Shown here: positions 13,902 to 26,731 of the stretch, one piece after another
Layout of the letters: every line of letters begins with the position of its first letter
Numbering within the stretch: the first letter of the stretch is position 1
NCBI GenBank assembly: GCA_037074765.1
Contig: JBAMDO010000573.1
Location: 434,001-498,000, forward strand
DNA length: 64,000 nt
Direction: 5' to 3'
DNA from: Mansonella perstans
Taxonomy: Eukaryota; Nematoda; Chromadorea; Rhabditida; Onchocercidae
Made by a program: the position numbers and the translations under genes
The notes under the pieces: generated by a model
Databases searched by the model: none
Seen by the model: only the letters and a program-made list of their open reading frames with translations
Told to the model about the DNA's origin: nothing

Positions 13902-16900
13902 ATGGCGTTTACTCCGGAACGCGGCGCACTGATCGTCGATTCTCAGTATGAAAATGAAGATCAACAATTTCTGGAGGAAATACATCTCTCAAAAAATAAT
14001 TGTACCAGTGTGGAGAATGGTTCCACCAATAGTGACCACGGTAGTGGTAGTGGATTTCACAATCGGGATCATTCACAACAATCCGTCAAAACATATGCAC
14101 GGCTGCGAACAATCAAAACTGAACCAATGGATTATGATGAACAGACTTGTTCAGAAAATGGTTTTTCTGCTTTCTCTTCAATGTCTTCAACTATCGGTGG
14201 CTAGTTAATAGTCCAATTTAAAGGAAGAAATCTATGCAAATAGTTAATAGAGTTTCCTCACTGGGATCCTGAACCCTTGATTCGTCTCGAACCACTTGAT
14301 TTTGAAATGGAGGATTAGTATGCATTCTAAGTGATTTCGTCGGTAGTTTAGTCTTGTGCTCAGATTTTAAAGTGAATGAAAGTTAGAAAATTTGCTTTAT
14401 AGACAATAATTTAAATCTAGTTCAGTTCGTTAATTGACTCTTATTAGTTTTTTACAATCTTTTGTTCAGAGTTTTTGGAAGTTTAAGTTTGAGATGAATA
14501 ATGCGAGGAAATCTTGCAAATTGTTAGCAGCTGTTCTCCAAGTATCTCTATTGAATGGGAAAGCTACATCGTGCCACGCTTTTGACTGCTTGTTTTTAAG
14601 GTCGATCGGCTCAAAGTTTTGGAGAAGACAATGCATCAATTAGTGAGACAAGTCAAGTAGATTATTCCGTCAATAACCGGAATATAGGATATTCTCCACA
14701 AAGTACAAGAGGCTATGATGTCGTAAACTACAGTGCTACAGAAGGCACTAACCAAAATGCTGGAGGTACTTTGGGAATGAGTATTAACCGAGTTGTACAG
14801 GAACCAGGTCCGATAGGCGATGATGTTGAGGAAAGACAAGATAATAATGGCTTACAAGGTCGTAATGGTGTTTCCGCTGTGTGGACGCCACCTTCATTTC
14901 GAACATATCGTAAGTATAAGTATTGCTGTGTTGACTTCATTCAATAAAATGTTGATTCAAGTGTTTCAATGACCTAAAATTGGCTTGATTTTACGAGGAT
15001 TATAATTCTTCTAGAATATAATGAGGGATGTTTCAGGTCCACCGTGTTCTGTTGATTGGCGACATCCACGAGTACGAGATATCTTACGTGACTATAGAAT
15101 TCAGAAAATTAGCTCACGTGAAGCTGCTGAACTGATCACAAAAATAACGGGCAGTCCAGTATCTACTACAACAGTGAGAGTGAAGAGCCGAATGCTAGAT
15201 GACTTGGTAAGTTGGCTCTCAGTTTGAATTTCGATCGACATTCTTTATGTAAAACAACCACAAAAATGAATTGTTTTTGTTGCGAAATGAAATCATTTGT
15301 GATTTTATCAATACTGGGAAAAATTAGCCAGTTTGAACCTATACAAATGCACATCCTCCTGTTAATTCCTCATACCACACAACCACGGTACTTTCTCTCT
15401 GAAGTTATAAATATTTCAACGCATCTTGAATGTTTCTAATAATTTTTATAGATTTAGCATAAGTATTACAGATACCTAATGCAATTATCACAAATTTTCT
15501 TTGCAACCTTGTGTTATTACTTTTCAAAAGTGCAGATTTCTTGAAATCAAATACCTTAACCTCTCAGAGCTTCGCCAGTTGCAAGTTTTTTTCTTTTCCT
15601 GTCACATAAAAAAGTACTGTTATTATTATTTTAATTTCCCTTAAACTTTAAAAGTGAAAAACTTGGAAATTTTTTCTTGCTTTTGCAATTTAGAAAGTGC
15701 CATTTTGAATGCAAGTTAGAAAGAGAAGTGTTGTCTTGACAATTAAAATATGATGAGCAAAGGGAGGGAAAATGTGGTTAAAAAAATATGAGCTAACTTC
15801 TTATTTTTGGATTCAAATTGTAGGCACAAGTTTTCATATTTAATCAAAACCATTCGATTACTTAATACTGCACATCTGTTGGCAGTGCTCTCGTTCGACA
15901 AATGAAAGTTGAAATGCAAGCGTAATGGAAATTCTTTTTGGGAAATTTTTTCCGGAAAAATCGAGGTTATTTCTGTCAGTAAGCTTACTTTCGGCTTGTA
16001 TTTAGGACGCACATTGCGGAGAAAGCAGTAGTGAATCGAGATGTGGCAATGAGGTTGGAGGTTCTGACGGTGCAGATACCAATCAATCATTACGAGAAAA
16101 TGATCGAACCAAATTTCTGACGAACAATGTTAACAAAGCTGTAATTCCTGGGATTAATGCTCCGATTGTGTAAGTTTCTTGTTTATGAAGTGTAGTATTA
16201 AATTTATGGTCATTTCACTTTTTTGCAAAAACTAAGTTTTGAGATACTTTCATGTTTATAAAGATATTTTTGTACTTCAATGAACTTTAAGTGTATCATT
16301 AATCTGTGAGTTACAGTAGAACAAAAAGTGAAAGAGAATATCGAAGTTGGAAAACTTAAATATTAATACAGTTAAAGTTCATTAAGATAATTATATTTCT
16401 TGTATCAGAATAAATTTTCGTATTACTCTTTTTGAATAACGCCACTTTAGCAAACTTAAAAATATTTCAAATCTTATTTAAGAGTGTAGTAAGATAATTA
16501 AAAACTGGTAATATATAAGTTGATGCACATCAATGATGATGTCTCAAACTAAGACCAACTTTTAGAGCTCCGCCAAATTCTCCCTACTATCTGTCTTTTT
16601 CACGTCGCTTCAAGCAAACTTCATTGACAGTACCTCTCAATCCGGATGAGGTTCGGCTGTACAGGCATGCATCTCATTCAAAGTCTGGGCGAACAATACA
16701 TTTCAGATGTTCACGCTGTGATACTCTACATCAGACCTATAAAAGCGGTAAAATATTTTTCTTTTATATTTATTTATTTTTCAAGTCCATTACTTATAAA
16801 AAATGTACCACCATTCAAATTCTAGGTGAAATTGCTCGTATAAAAATGGTAGATGGCGTTGTTGTTAGCCAGTTATATCCATTACATCATGAACGTTGTA

Positions 16901-19900
16901 AACCAATAAGATTAGTGGAAGCAAGGGCAAAAGAAATTGAACGACGTTGCCGAAAAGATATAATTCTGGGAATGAATCCAAAAGAAGCGTGGAAAAAGGT
17001 TCGGTATTTATTTCAGACCTTCTGCACCGCAGTCTTGTGAAATTTTTTGCGTGATGCATCTATTGCAAGCTAATGCATCTATAGATTTGAGCATGCTGAA
17101 TTAGAGGAATGAAAAAGGGACAGATTCCTTTGCACGTATTTTTGTGACTTTGTCGAATTTGTGGATCAGAAATCGAAAGTACTACTGAGTTTTCGACTTC
17201 TCAAATTAGTTCATGAATTGATAAACTGCAGATGTATTTTATAATGGTTTTGTGTTATGTCTCTTCTTGAAAATATGACACTGTTAAGGGGCGTAAAGCA
17301 GCTATTTCGGAAGCGACTGCAGCCGGTTTCCCTGTGTATGGGCCTGGATCTATACTGTCTGCATTTCCGGAGTGGGACAAAGTAAAAGCACTTTTTGGTG
17401 CCTTGAGAGCAAGATATATCAGAAGACAGATGCATCTTAAACAGCGCATGGGCGGCAAAAAGAATTTCGACAGTGATGAGTATGCTTCCTATTTTCTATT
17501 CCTTAAATGTTCTTTATTCTGGTGCATGAAATTATTTTGAATGAAAATAAAGATTTCGACTATGTAATCTTTGTTTGTATATCAGTTTTGTCAAAATGTC
17601 ATTTATGTGAAGCTCATTGTTTAGGAGGAAGCTGGAAACTGCTGATTTTGACATGGCGGAAGTTGCACGACCAAAAAGATTATGGGTTGGACAAGGAACA
17701 GCATATACTAATTCTTTGTATGTGTAATAAGGTTTTGATTCATTAGTTTTGGATTTGAGATTAGAATATTCTTGTTGTAAGCGGCAATGTGATGTTCTGA
17801 GTTATGATAAAAGTTTAAGATATATCTGTTACTGACAATTTTTTCAAATGATTCATTAATAGTGGAAGAATATTGCAGGCGTCATGATGATGCTGCGTCA
17901 ACAAGTGGTTTGGAGAGTGTAGCAGTTAGTGAAGGTGAAGAGATTGTAGGTAATGATTTCGAACTGGACGATTTTGAAGAAGAGTCTCTGTATAATTTCA
18001 TGCAAAATGCCGGAAAAGTTACAAATTTTAATCAAGTGTGCAATGGTTTAAATAACACTGTAAACAATGCATTCCCGAGAAACTCATCAAATGATTCACT
18101 GGCTCATACATCTACTTTTACATCAGGTATCCTCCTTCATTGATCCCCTGATGGTTTTTCCGAATATAAATGTTTCTTCATTTATGAAAAATTTAGTCTA
18201 ATGCTGCAACTTTTTAAGAGGAAGACTGTTAGAAAATGAACTCAATGTTGTACTCCTTCTAACCATTTACCGTTTGTTAGAGATTTTGTTTTGGTTTTTT
18301 CTTCAGACAAGTAATTTTATAATGCTGTCATGATATTGGTTGTTATTATTGTTTCTGTTGATACCTTTTCCCTAATTTGCTTTGCCAGTTTGGCTCGAAT
18401 TTTCGATGTACTGGTCATACTCCTGTTAGATTTTTGGCGGAAACTACTGTTTATAATGTTAGTTATGTTTAGATGCAGCAGTTGTAGAAGAACGGCAGTC
18501 TGAGGTTCGGCAAAATAATATCAGACAAAGTCATAGTACTATGGGTTCTGATAACTCGAAAATAACATATGAAGTGCAGGAAATAGAACGAGCAATCGCC
18601 AGAGCAAGTGCGCCACTTGAACGAACTCTCCCGGATCAACTGAAGTTGGTTTGGATTTTCTTAACCGAATCATTTTAGAAAGGACAAGTTTTTTGTCGTT
18701 TTTCAATCATTATGTTCTTGATTTCGAGCATATAAAAATTTCTTTTGTTTCTTCCTGAGTAAAACATTGTCAGAGAAGACGTTCTTAAAATTTAGGATTC
18801 ACATAAGATAATGAATGAAGTTTTCACAATATGAAACTAAAATATTTTTATTGTGCTAAATATTTTTACTTGATTCATTTATATACATGTTGTGTATGTT
18901 TCAGTCGCCCACCAATCTTGACACCATCTCGTTCTAGTCCATCATCTAGTGTTCTTTCTGCTTCTGTAGAAGGTCTGTCGGATGCTGAAAAGAGAGCTGG
19001 TCGTTTAAGTAAGTTCTATCTTCGGAAATGTGATAATGTTAACTAACTAGGAAGTGCAGATATGAAACTCATATTTTTAAGCTTTTTCGGCTGTAGTTTA
19101 GCTGTCTTTTATATGTTCACTTTTTCATTTTACAGGAAAAAGACGAAAGCGGTCTGAAGATCCGAAACCAGGCCAGGACTATATTACATTTGTATCTCCA
19201 GCTGGCGTTTTACCGTGCGCGGAAAAAAGTCAGTTATTTTGAAAGTTTTTAATGCCATTTATTCTTGGTGAATGAATTTGATATTTCATTTCTAGTTACT
19301 TCTCTTTTCCGTATTTATCCAATTTTATTGATAATGGGGTTTAACTCGTTAACGCTTTATCGAACTGTTGTGGTTTGTGACATTCATGTTCCAGGTGATT
19401 ATCGATAGGAGGCGATAATCACTAATGAGATTAACATTTCTGATTATTGGTTATCGAACGCTGTCGATTTTGGTTATAAATGTTCATTTGGCTTAGGCTA
19501 TTACATTCAGAGATTTTTTGATTTTTTGAACTGGCTTCCAGTAATGCGTTTAGAAGTTTTCTGAAATTTGAAAAGAAGTTTCAGAGAAAAAATACACCGA
19601 AGAAGATGCGATGGAGAAGTTGAAGAAGATAGAGCTATATATTGCTCAGTACAATGTGCTGAGTGATAATAAAATTGCCACAATACATGTAAGTCGAGGC
19701 GGTGATTTGAAGTTGCATGGTAGTAAGGATATTGTCGATGCTTGTTTACACTCATCCATTATCAGAGATTTGAAAAACAAGTGGAAAGAACATGAAGAGG
19801 TTGATGAGGAAGGCGTCGATGATGATGAGGTAGTATTTTGATCATTTTTGGAAAGTTCAGTTAAGGAGCATTGCTCAAGCTTATTAGTCTGCTTCCATCT

Positions 19901-22900
19901 TAGTGAATAACTATCTTAGTTATAAATCCATTCTAAATATAAACGCTCCAATGTTTTGGCATTTTCAGTTAATTTGACTAATTTCCCTTTTTTGTTGACA
20001 ATACTAGTTACTAAGTACTCTTGTAAGTAAACTCAGTTCGATATATTAAAACACGAAGTGAGATTAGATATATTCGTTGTTTTAGCTTGTTTCAATTCCG
20101 TTGGTTAGATGTCTACCAAATCTAGAAATTAATATTGCCAACACCTCTGATGTACGTGCAATGCTTAACAAATTCTTGGAAGCAATGCATTATCCTTGGA
20201 AGCCGTGGTTTGGGGTGTCCCATAGTCCAGATTATTGGCCGCCGTCTGTTCCATTTTATGATCCGAATAACGATCTCTTGAGCTTGAGTAATCTCAAACA
20301 GCGAAAAGGTAAGTTCATATTTCTTTTTGGTTGCTTAAAATCTAAGCTAGACTGCAATTTGCAATCTTTATGTATCATATTAAATATATGAAACAACCGA
20401 TGGTTTAATCTTCCAGAAATTGAAAAGCATTCGATTGTGGATCTTGAAAGAGATATCTTGAAGTACGCTTTCAAACATTATATAAGCTTCATGGAATATC
20501 ACTTTGGGCTTTCTGGACCAAGTAGGAAATTCTTACATTTTATATCTTTCATATTCATGTTTGGTTAACAAAGGATGCGAAATAGTCTTTTTTTTTTTAT
20601 TTTGAGACCCTATAACCTGATTTGATACATTGTTCTACTCTAGTCATATTGTTTTTAATTCATCCATTCATTTTCTATTTGGATTTGCAAATTCATCTTC
20701 CTATGATGACTTTGACAAGTGTAACTGACGTTATAGATTATGATGAAGAATCGCGAAATATTGAAGGAGATACAGGTGCATGTGCACGGGTAGTGCGACA
20801 GTGCAGTATTGGTGTAAGTGCCAATTTGCCGTATGGGAAGTCTTCAGGTTCGTTTATCTCGTAAATCAGAGTATTTAATTCATGAAATGATATGACAGTG
20901 ACCAGAGTGTGTCATACCACTTATTTATGAAACAGAAAGTTCGGCATCTTCCACTCTTTCAGTCAACTCCTTAAGACTTTCTCCTTAATGTAATGCAACT
21001 ATCAATTCCATCTCTCTATGCCGACGATTTTTTACTGATAAATGCACTTTTTTTAGTTGTTACGGCATCAGAAATGCAGAATGCAGAGGCAGCGGAAACA
21101 CAATTAGGAGAAGTTCAAGAAACAGCTTCGCCTGTGGGCTTTACATCCTTGATGTCACATTCGTCACCAGGTGATGAAGCTGGCGAACACTATTCAGATC
21201 CGGTAACATCTGCAAATAATATCTCACCCACTTCAAATCTTGCATCAGAGCCTCTTTCCAGTGAAAGCATTTTGGAAGATCAACTATCACTTTTTCGCAA
21301 TTCAGGTGAGCCAAATATCATAGCACCTGCGTATAGTCATTCTGCTGAAAAAATTGTCTCCCGTCTTTCTTTCTCTCTCTCTCTCCATATATATATGTAT
21401 ATATAATATTTCAATATTTTGTGCTCCATCTGTCATTAAAATTAAAAACTTATAACTACAAATTTTAGTTTTGCGAATTCGTTATGATCAAATGGGTGCA
21501 GACGTGCGAATGATTTTTGAATCAGTGATTAAAATTCAGAATCACTCGACATGCAGAGCTTTGGTGGTTTTTGCGGATGAACGAAATAAACTGAGCTTAT
21601 CTGGTGATAAAACCCTGATCTCGGCGTTCCTAAACTCAAACATACCTCATTGTCTGATTCCGGCCATGACCAACGGCTTTGATAATGTTGGTATTTCATT
21701 TATCGTTCCAGATTTATTTATTCTGCGGCATTTCTAGACACTTTTCATTTCTTCATCATAGTACTATCAAAAAATATTGATGTATTTGGTTATAAATCAG
21801 TTTTGTTCTGACAATACTTTTTAGCAAACCATAATATTGCCTTTGCTCCAACTTTATGAAGACACCGTTGTCGATCGAATGACTGAGGATCGTGCATTAG
21901 GTAAGTGTCTGCTCGATTAAACTATTAGAATTTCCATCTCTTATAATCCTAAACAGTTTCAGTATCACCATTGATGTTTAGTTTTCATTTTATTAACTTC
22001 AAGAGCATATCTTATTGAGAAAATGAGCCCAATCTTAATATAATTTATGCATTACTGAATAAGAGCAGTAAGTAGCAGACAATGTTGTTAGCTATATTTT
22101 TTTTATTTATTATTTTAAGATTTGCTGGATGATATGATGTTGCATGTTAATTTTCCATGGGCGGATCCGTATGATGGCACTCAACCAGATTGTTGGCCAC
22201 CTGAGATACCTTTTTGTCCGCCTTGGTCAAACAACGGAAGGGGAATATTGAATCGACGAATTGGTTGTCACTTTATGGTCTTATGATTCACTGAATTGTT
22301 TTTCATAAATGATTATAAATTTTATAAATTCTTTTTCTTTTCTTAAGGTGCGAACACTCCTGGTCAAGCTGCCAAAGTAGTTCTCAAAAGTGTTCGATGG
22401 TTTTATTCCGAAATGCTGTATGAAAAATTGAAATTAGAAGATGGTTTAAAAAGGATTGCACCGTAAGTAGCTTTCTGATACCCTTTTTTTCCTAGAATAC
22501 GCCAGCTCTATGTCGATCTTCATTTTCTTTAACTATTTAAAAACTCAACTTTTGCAATTAAATCTTTTTTTCTCACCATCTTAATTACTTTTATGCTTTT
22601 CTTTGAATTTATCTTGTTTTAGATCATTGGCGGAACTGACACATAATCTTCTGCAAGAAAGAAGTAGTGCTTTGCAGACTCCCATCCCACGTCCAACTTC
22701 TCAGGAAATAACTCAATTCCGTGTTCCTGGCAAAGTTGTGAAACGGAACCCATCTCAGCGCTCTTATCTTTCGCAGTTGCGAACTTCATCTCGTCATTCT
22801 GGCTCAACACAAGAATTGCGAGTGTATGATCAACTACCACTTGCACCACCACCTGAATTGCAGACCGATTTCACTTTGCAAGATTTGCCTTATCGCGGTC

Positions 22901-24343
22901 GTACAGCTCCGCTTAGTCCATCCCAACATTCAGTTTCATCACAGGAAACTGTTCCGTTTCGACTACCCCCTCATCATCCTTTGGCAAATGCACATCTTGC
23001 TTTGCAGCAACACCCCATTTCTGAAGAACCATACGATGCTCAAAATTACGAAGCCTGTCCAGAAACTTATGTAGTATCCGGTGATCGTAGTATTTCTGCC
23101 ATGACGCCTGCTGATTCTTGCATACTGCAGGAAGAAGTGCCTTTTCAAAATCCGAAAATAGCACTGCCAGATCATTCTCATGTATCGACATCATCCCGAG
23201 ATTTCAGGATGCCGCGGGTTCCTCCGCAACAGGCACTAACTTCTGAAGATCATCCTGCAAGTTGGACTTCACGCCATTCTTCACCAAGTTCTGGATCGAG
23301 ATCTTCACTAAGTAATAAAAGTTCGCTTCATTCTAGTATGCGTTCTGAGTCGCGTGGATCAGTTGCAAGTGCATCATCGAAGCAGTTTACTGCCCCGGGA
23401 AATTCTTATCAAGTGCCTGCATACAACAAACCAAGCGCAGTAAGGTTGCATAACCGAAAGGAGCATCAACAATATTCGGCACCAGTAGCTACTAAAGCCC
23501 AGCACAGTCCTTATGTAGTTGAAGAAGATTCTGCTGCAGCAAATAGGTCTCGTGATGAAAGTTCCTCATTCCGAACTACTACACCGCGCTCTTATTATTC
23601 TGAATATTCTGGTTCGTCGCATGACGTGATTCTACAGAGACCATTTATTGACGATACAGTCAGCCCACAGCTTCATTTTCAGCATGCAGAGTTGGCGCGA
23701 GATTTTGTAGCACCCCAGAACCCATCATCACAACAACAAGAACATCAGCAGCCGCAAGACAAAGGTTTTATAAGGGTTAGTGGTTATTTCAGTTCATTTC
23801 CTACTTGTAATATTAATCAAATTAATTGACACTATAAAATCGTTTAGTGGCATACGTTCATGAATTTACATTCATTAGGTTAAGTCTTGCTATAAACTGC
23901 AAATTTTGAAAACTAAAAAAAGAATTAGGAGAATTCGGATAGAGATATGCTTTTTTGGGAATTCGGATAGAGATATGCTCTAAACAGGAATTTCCTTCAT
24001 TTAGTGCAGAGTTTTTTGAGATGAGTTTGGTCAAGAAATTTTGGTAGTAGTTTCACTTCGAAATTTAAGGAAATTTTAACTATTGCGAAAACGGTCAAAA
24101 TGGAACGTGCCAGTGGAATATTGTTCCATAAAACAGTTTTAAAAGAAGCCATAAAAATCAAATGTCAAGACCGCTAATATGCGTTCATATTTTCAGGTAT
24201 TGTGCGCCTGTGAGCCGGGTTTAGAATTGAATGCGAATGATTGTGTACGGTGTAATCGTTGCCATAAAAATTTTCATTCTAAGTGTTTACCGCTGAAACG
24301 AAGAATTAGTAATTACTATTGCATGTCATGTTTTGAGAAGTGA
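13902..24343 (+). CDS. Large nuclear protein with two tandem NRF1/EWG-like domains and a C-terminal PHD finger
   Basis: Twenty-three phase-consistent exons total 4980 nt (1659 aa): 13902-14196, 14601-14909, 15037-15206, 16006-16169, 16566-16747, 16826-16998, 17289-17479, 17625-17717, 17879-18126, 18473-18644, 18905-19008, 19136-19228, 19585-19829, 20086-20308, 20417-20521, 20737-20847, 21057-21305, 21469-21686, 21825-21900, 22120-22263, 22348-22462, 22623-23775, 24197-24343. The ATG lies 28 bases after a TTCAG acceptor (trans-splice-like). Residues ~313-431 hold CSRCDTLH...HHERC (C2HC-like) and a basic helix-rich stretch. A basic motif RKRRKRSEDPKP (~700) precedes module 1 (~740-922), which contains KPWFGVSHSPDYWPPSVPF. 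Module 2 (~1043-1226) repeats the layout with DCWPPEIPFCPPW. Both resemble the NRF1/Erect-wing DNA-binding/dimerisation domain as I recall it. Residues 1227-1611 are Ser/Gln/Pro-rich and likely disordered. The end (CAC, CVRC, CHKNFHSKC, YYCMSC) is a PHD finger. Probable transcription or chromatin factor; function inferred only. Confidence 0.85.
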
Positions 24344-25702
24344 TGAATACTGTCTCTTAAAATTACAAATTTTTTGTTTATTATTACTTCTTTGATGTTT
24401 CCAAGTGTCTCAATTTTGCTCGGTAATGAGTTTGCAAAATCGCTTTTATGCTGATACATTTTTGAAAGTTGATATGTTAATAACATTAATTTTGATGGCG
24501 AATGTTATGTTTCCTTGTTTTTTGGCTACTTTATTGTGGCTTTAAGTGCCAATTATGTAGGGGTGATTTCATGTCGTATTCACAAAACTGGATTTATATG
24601 CAAAAACCGCAGTTAAAGGAATTATTGCAGTGCTTCGTTGGATTTATCAAGCAAAATTTATATAGAGTTGTCTAAATTTAGAAATTCAGATCGATATTTA
24701 TTTTTATACCGGTAATGTACATCACTATTTTCTGAAACGTTTTGAATATTACTTTTAATGCTTTTCCTTGGTTTTTTTGTAAGTTTTTAAACATTGTATA
24801 ATTTTATAGTTTTTGTATATTTTTGAATTTGTACTTTTGTATATGATTTTGTATTTCGCAGTGAAATTCATGTTGATGGTAAACACTGACAAGTTCATGT
24901 AAGGTTTTTGCGTTTTATTTGAGAAAGCTGTTCAACCTATTGATTATCATTTGATATGGAATAGTCGAAATACTGGGTTTTCCTACATCTCGGTGTACTC
25001 ATGTGCGAGGTATCAAAAGTTCTTTCAAGTAGAAATTAAATAGAGGATTTTAGTTTTTAAAGGTTTTCAAAATATGAAATTGCTTGAAACCTTGAGATTC
25101 TTGAAATTGGCAACGGAAATATCGAATTATTTCTAAGGAATATGAAAAGATGATGGTAATGCTTACGCTTGTTGCTATGATGTAAGTTTTGTAAGAAAAA
25201 GCAAGCTTTATTACTTGACAGTATGCAAAAATGTGTTACATTATCATAAGCTTCAAATATTTTCAATAAATTGTTTGCGGACAATTCAATTATATTTTCT
25301 TGTGACGATCTGTCGCTTTCCTACTAAGTTTGTTTCAATCATTCTTTTGTTCCTTTTGTATTGTCATACAAATGTTGAAAATGGCTGTTTGGTGAAAGAA
25401 AATTTTATCTATCAATAGCTTTTCTATTGGAAATGAGTATGGGGGTATTCGGAAACTAATCAGTACTGAAAATAGTATTTCAACAGTTTAAAATAAGCTG
25501 AATAATGACAATCTTTTATCTGATGATTCCGACTAACAGCTTATGAGTTAGGCCAGGAAGAAAGAGAAATGAAATGGAATAGTTGCATGTAATTGGATTT
25601 TATCAATTATGAATTTGATTTGAGCCAAAAATTTGTAAATCATTTGCAGCTCAACAAGAGAAAGAGAAAGAAATAACAATCGAAACTGAAGTACAGTATA
25701 AA
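24344..25702. other. 3' flank and intergenic sequence
   Basis: AT-rich 3' flank of the preceding gene. A polyadenylation-type AATAAA occurs at 25265-25270, inside an otherwise unremarkable stretch. No gene was recognised before the small peptide gene. Confidence 0.45.
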
Positions 25703-25861
25703 ATGCATATGATAAAAACATTATCAATCATTGTTCTCCTAGTTCATATTCAAGCCGCAAGGCATCAGAAAGGCACTGCAAGGCACCTGGACGATTGGGA
25801 TGCTGAAAAAGATTGGACGTCACATTTTGGTCCATGTTCGTTATTTAGACTATGTAAATAA
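25703..25861 (+). CDS. 52-aa secreted peptide with a C-terminal two-cysteine loop
   Basis: A single uninterrupted frame runs from ATG to TAA. The N-terminus MHMIKTLSIIVLLVHIQA is a clear signal peptide (basic residue, hydrophobic core, small residues at the end). The mature part, about 34 residues, has a basic start (ARHQKGTARH), an acidic Trp-containing middle (DDWDAEKDW) and the tail HFGPCSLFRLCK, whose two cysteines could close a seven-residue disulfide ring. This is the architecture of a small secreted peptide or neuropeptide-like precursor. No dibasic-flanked amidation signal is present, so classical neuropeptide processing is not supported. The family is not recognised. A second start codon at 25709 would shorten the protein by two residues. 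A dispersed-repeat copy begins about 70 bp downstream. Confidence 0.5.
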   Translation: MHMIKTLSIIVLLVHIQAARHQKGTARHLDDWDAEKDWTSHFGPCSLFRLCK

Positions 25862-25930
25862 GCTAGTAGTCCCCAATCGATCTGTAATATGGTTCAAGAG
25901 AAAGAAGTGGTTAGTACAAAACAGGTGGGG

Positions 25931-26424
25931 AATGTTTCCTCTTTTGTTTTTTTAACGCTATATTTTAATTCGTTTGTTGGCGAAACATTGGTTTGGGTAC
26001 TGTATTATAAGTATCTATATCCCTTTGTAACATCACCCATTGTTAGCTTATAACTTTCTCTTCGCCTTAATGTTACTTAATTCATTGTCCTGTGTCCTCT
26101 GCTTAGTTTGTAATTAAAAAGGCCAAAAATCGATCCGAAGTAAATAGTGATATGCACGTAACGTTTTCAACAATTTTAATGGCCTAGAATTATCTAACTT
26201 GTAGAAGAGATGAAAGCACAAATATTATATTAGTCAAAACCAAATTGAATTTTCTGCTAGAAGTAATTTTTTCTTTTTCATACTATAATACTGCTCTAAG
26301 TTTAATTAGTTTAAAATTTTAATCAAAGTTTGTTTTTAAATTAGGATTAATTATTTTTGAGCTTTTGGTCCTTGCAACAAATAAAAAAGTTAAAGTGATC
26401 CCTATCAAGAAAAGGTTGGGAACC
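25931..26424. mobile_element. Dispersed ~0.5-kb repeat, copy 2, inverted
   Basis: This is the reverse complement of the element at 9838-10337, with scattered substitutions and small indels. The right end reads GGTTGGGAACCAG, which resembles a hAT-family terminal inverted repeat. No coding capacity was seen. Confidence 0.7.
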
Positions 26425-26731
26425 AGTAATATAAGAAAGATGTTATGGGCTGTGCGTTTTTCCATACCATTAGAAGGTGCATAAATTATATCAAAATAAA
26501 GGAATAAAAGGAATGAGGAAATTGGAATGCAAAAAGAAACAGAGCAGAAAATTAATTAGATTAAAAATATGGCAAAAAATGCTGACAGAATAAGTAGAAA
26601 AGGAAAAAGAGAACTTTATTTAAGTCAATAAGTCAATTTGACTTGAATATGATGAAAATGAGAAGTTATCAGAATTCCATGAAGAAGTGAAATGTTTTCA
26701 ATGAACTATCATTAAAGGCAGAAGTCATTTT

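Noticed and set aside
20993..21056. Upstream extension of the exon at 21057 (a start at 20993)
   Set aside because: A TTTTTTTAG acceptor at 21056 matches the preceding exon in phase; the upstream part is intron sequence.
22619..23194. Antisense frames opposite the large exon at 22623-23775
   Set aside because: They are shadows of the real Ser/Gln/Pro-rich exon, which is in phase with its neighbours.
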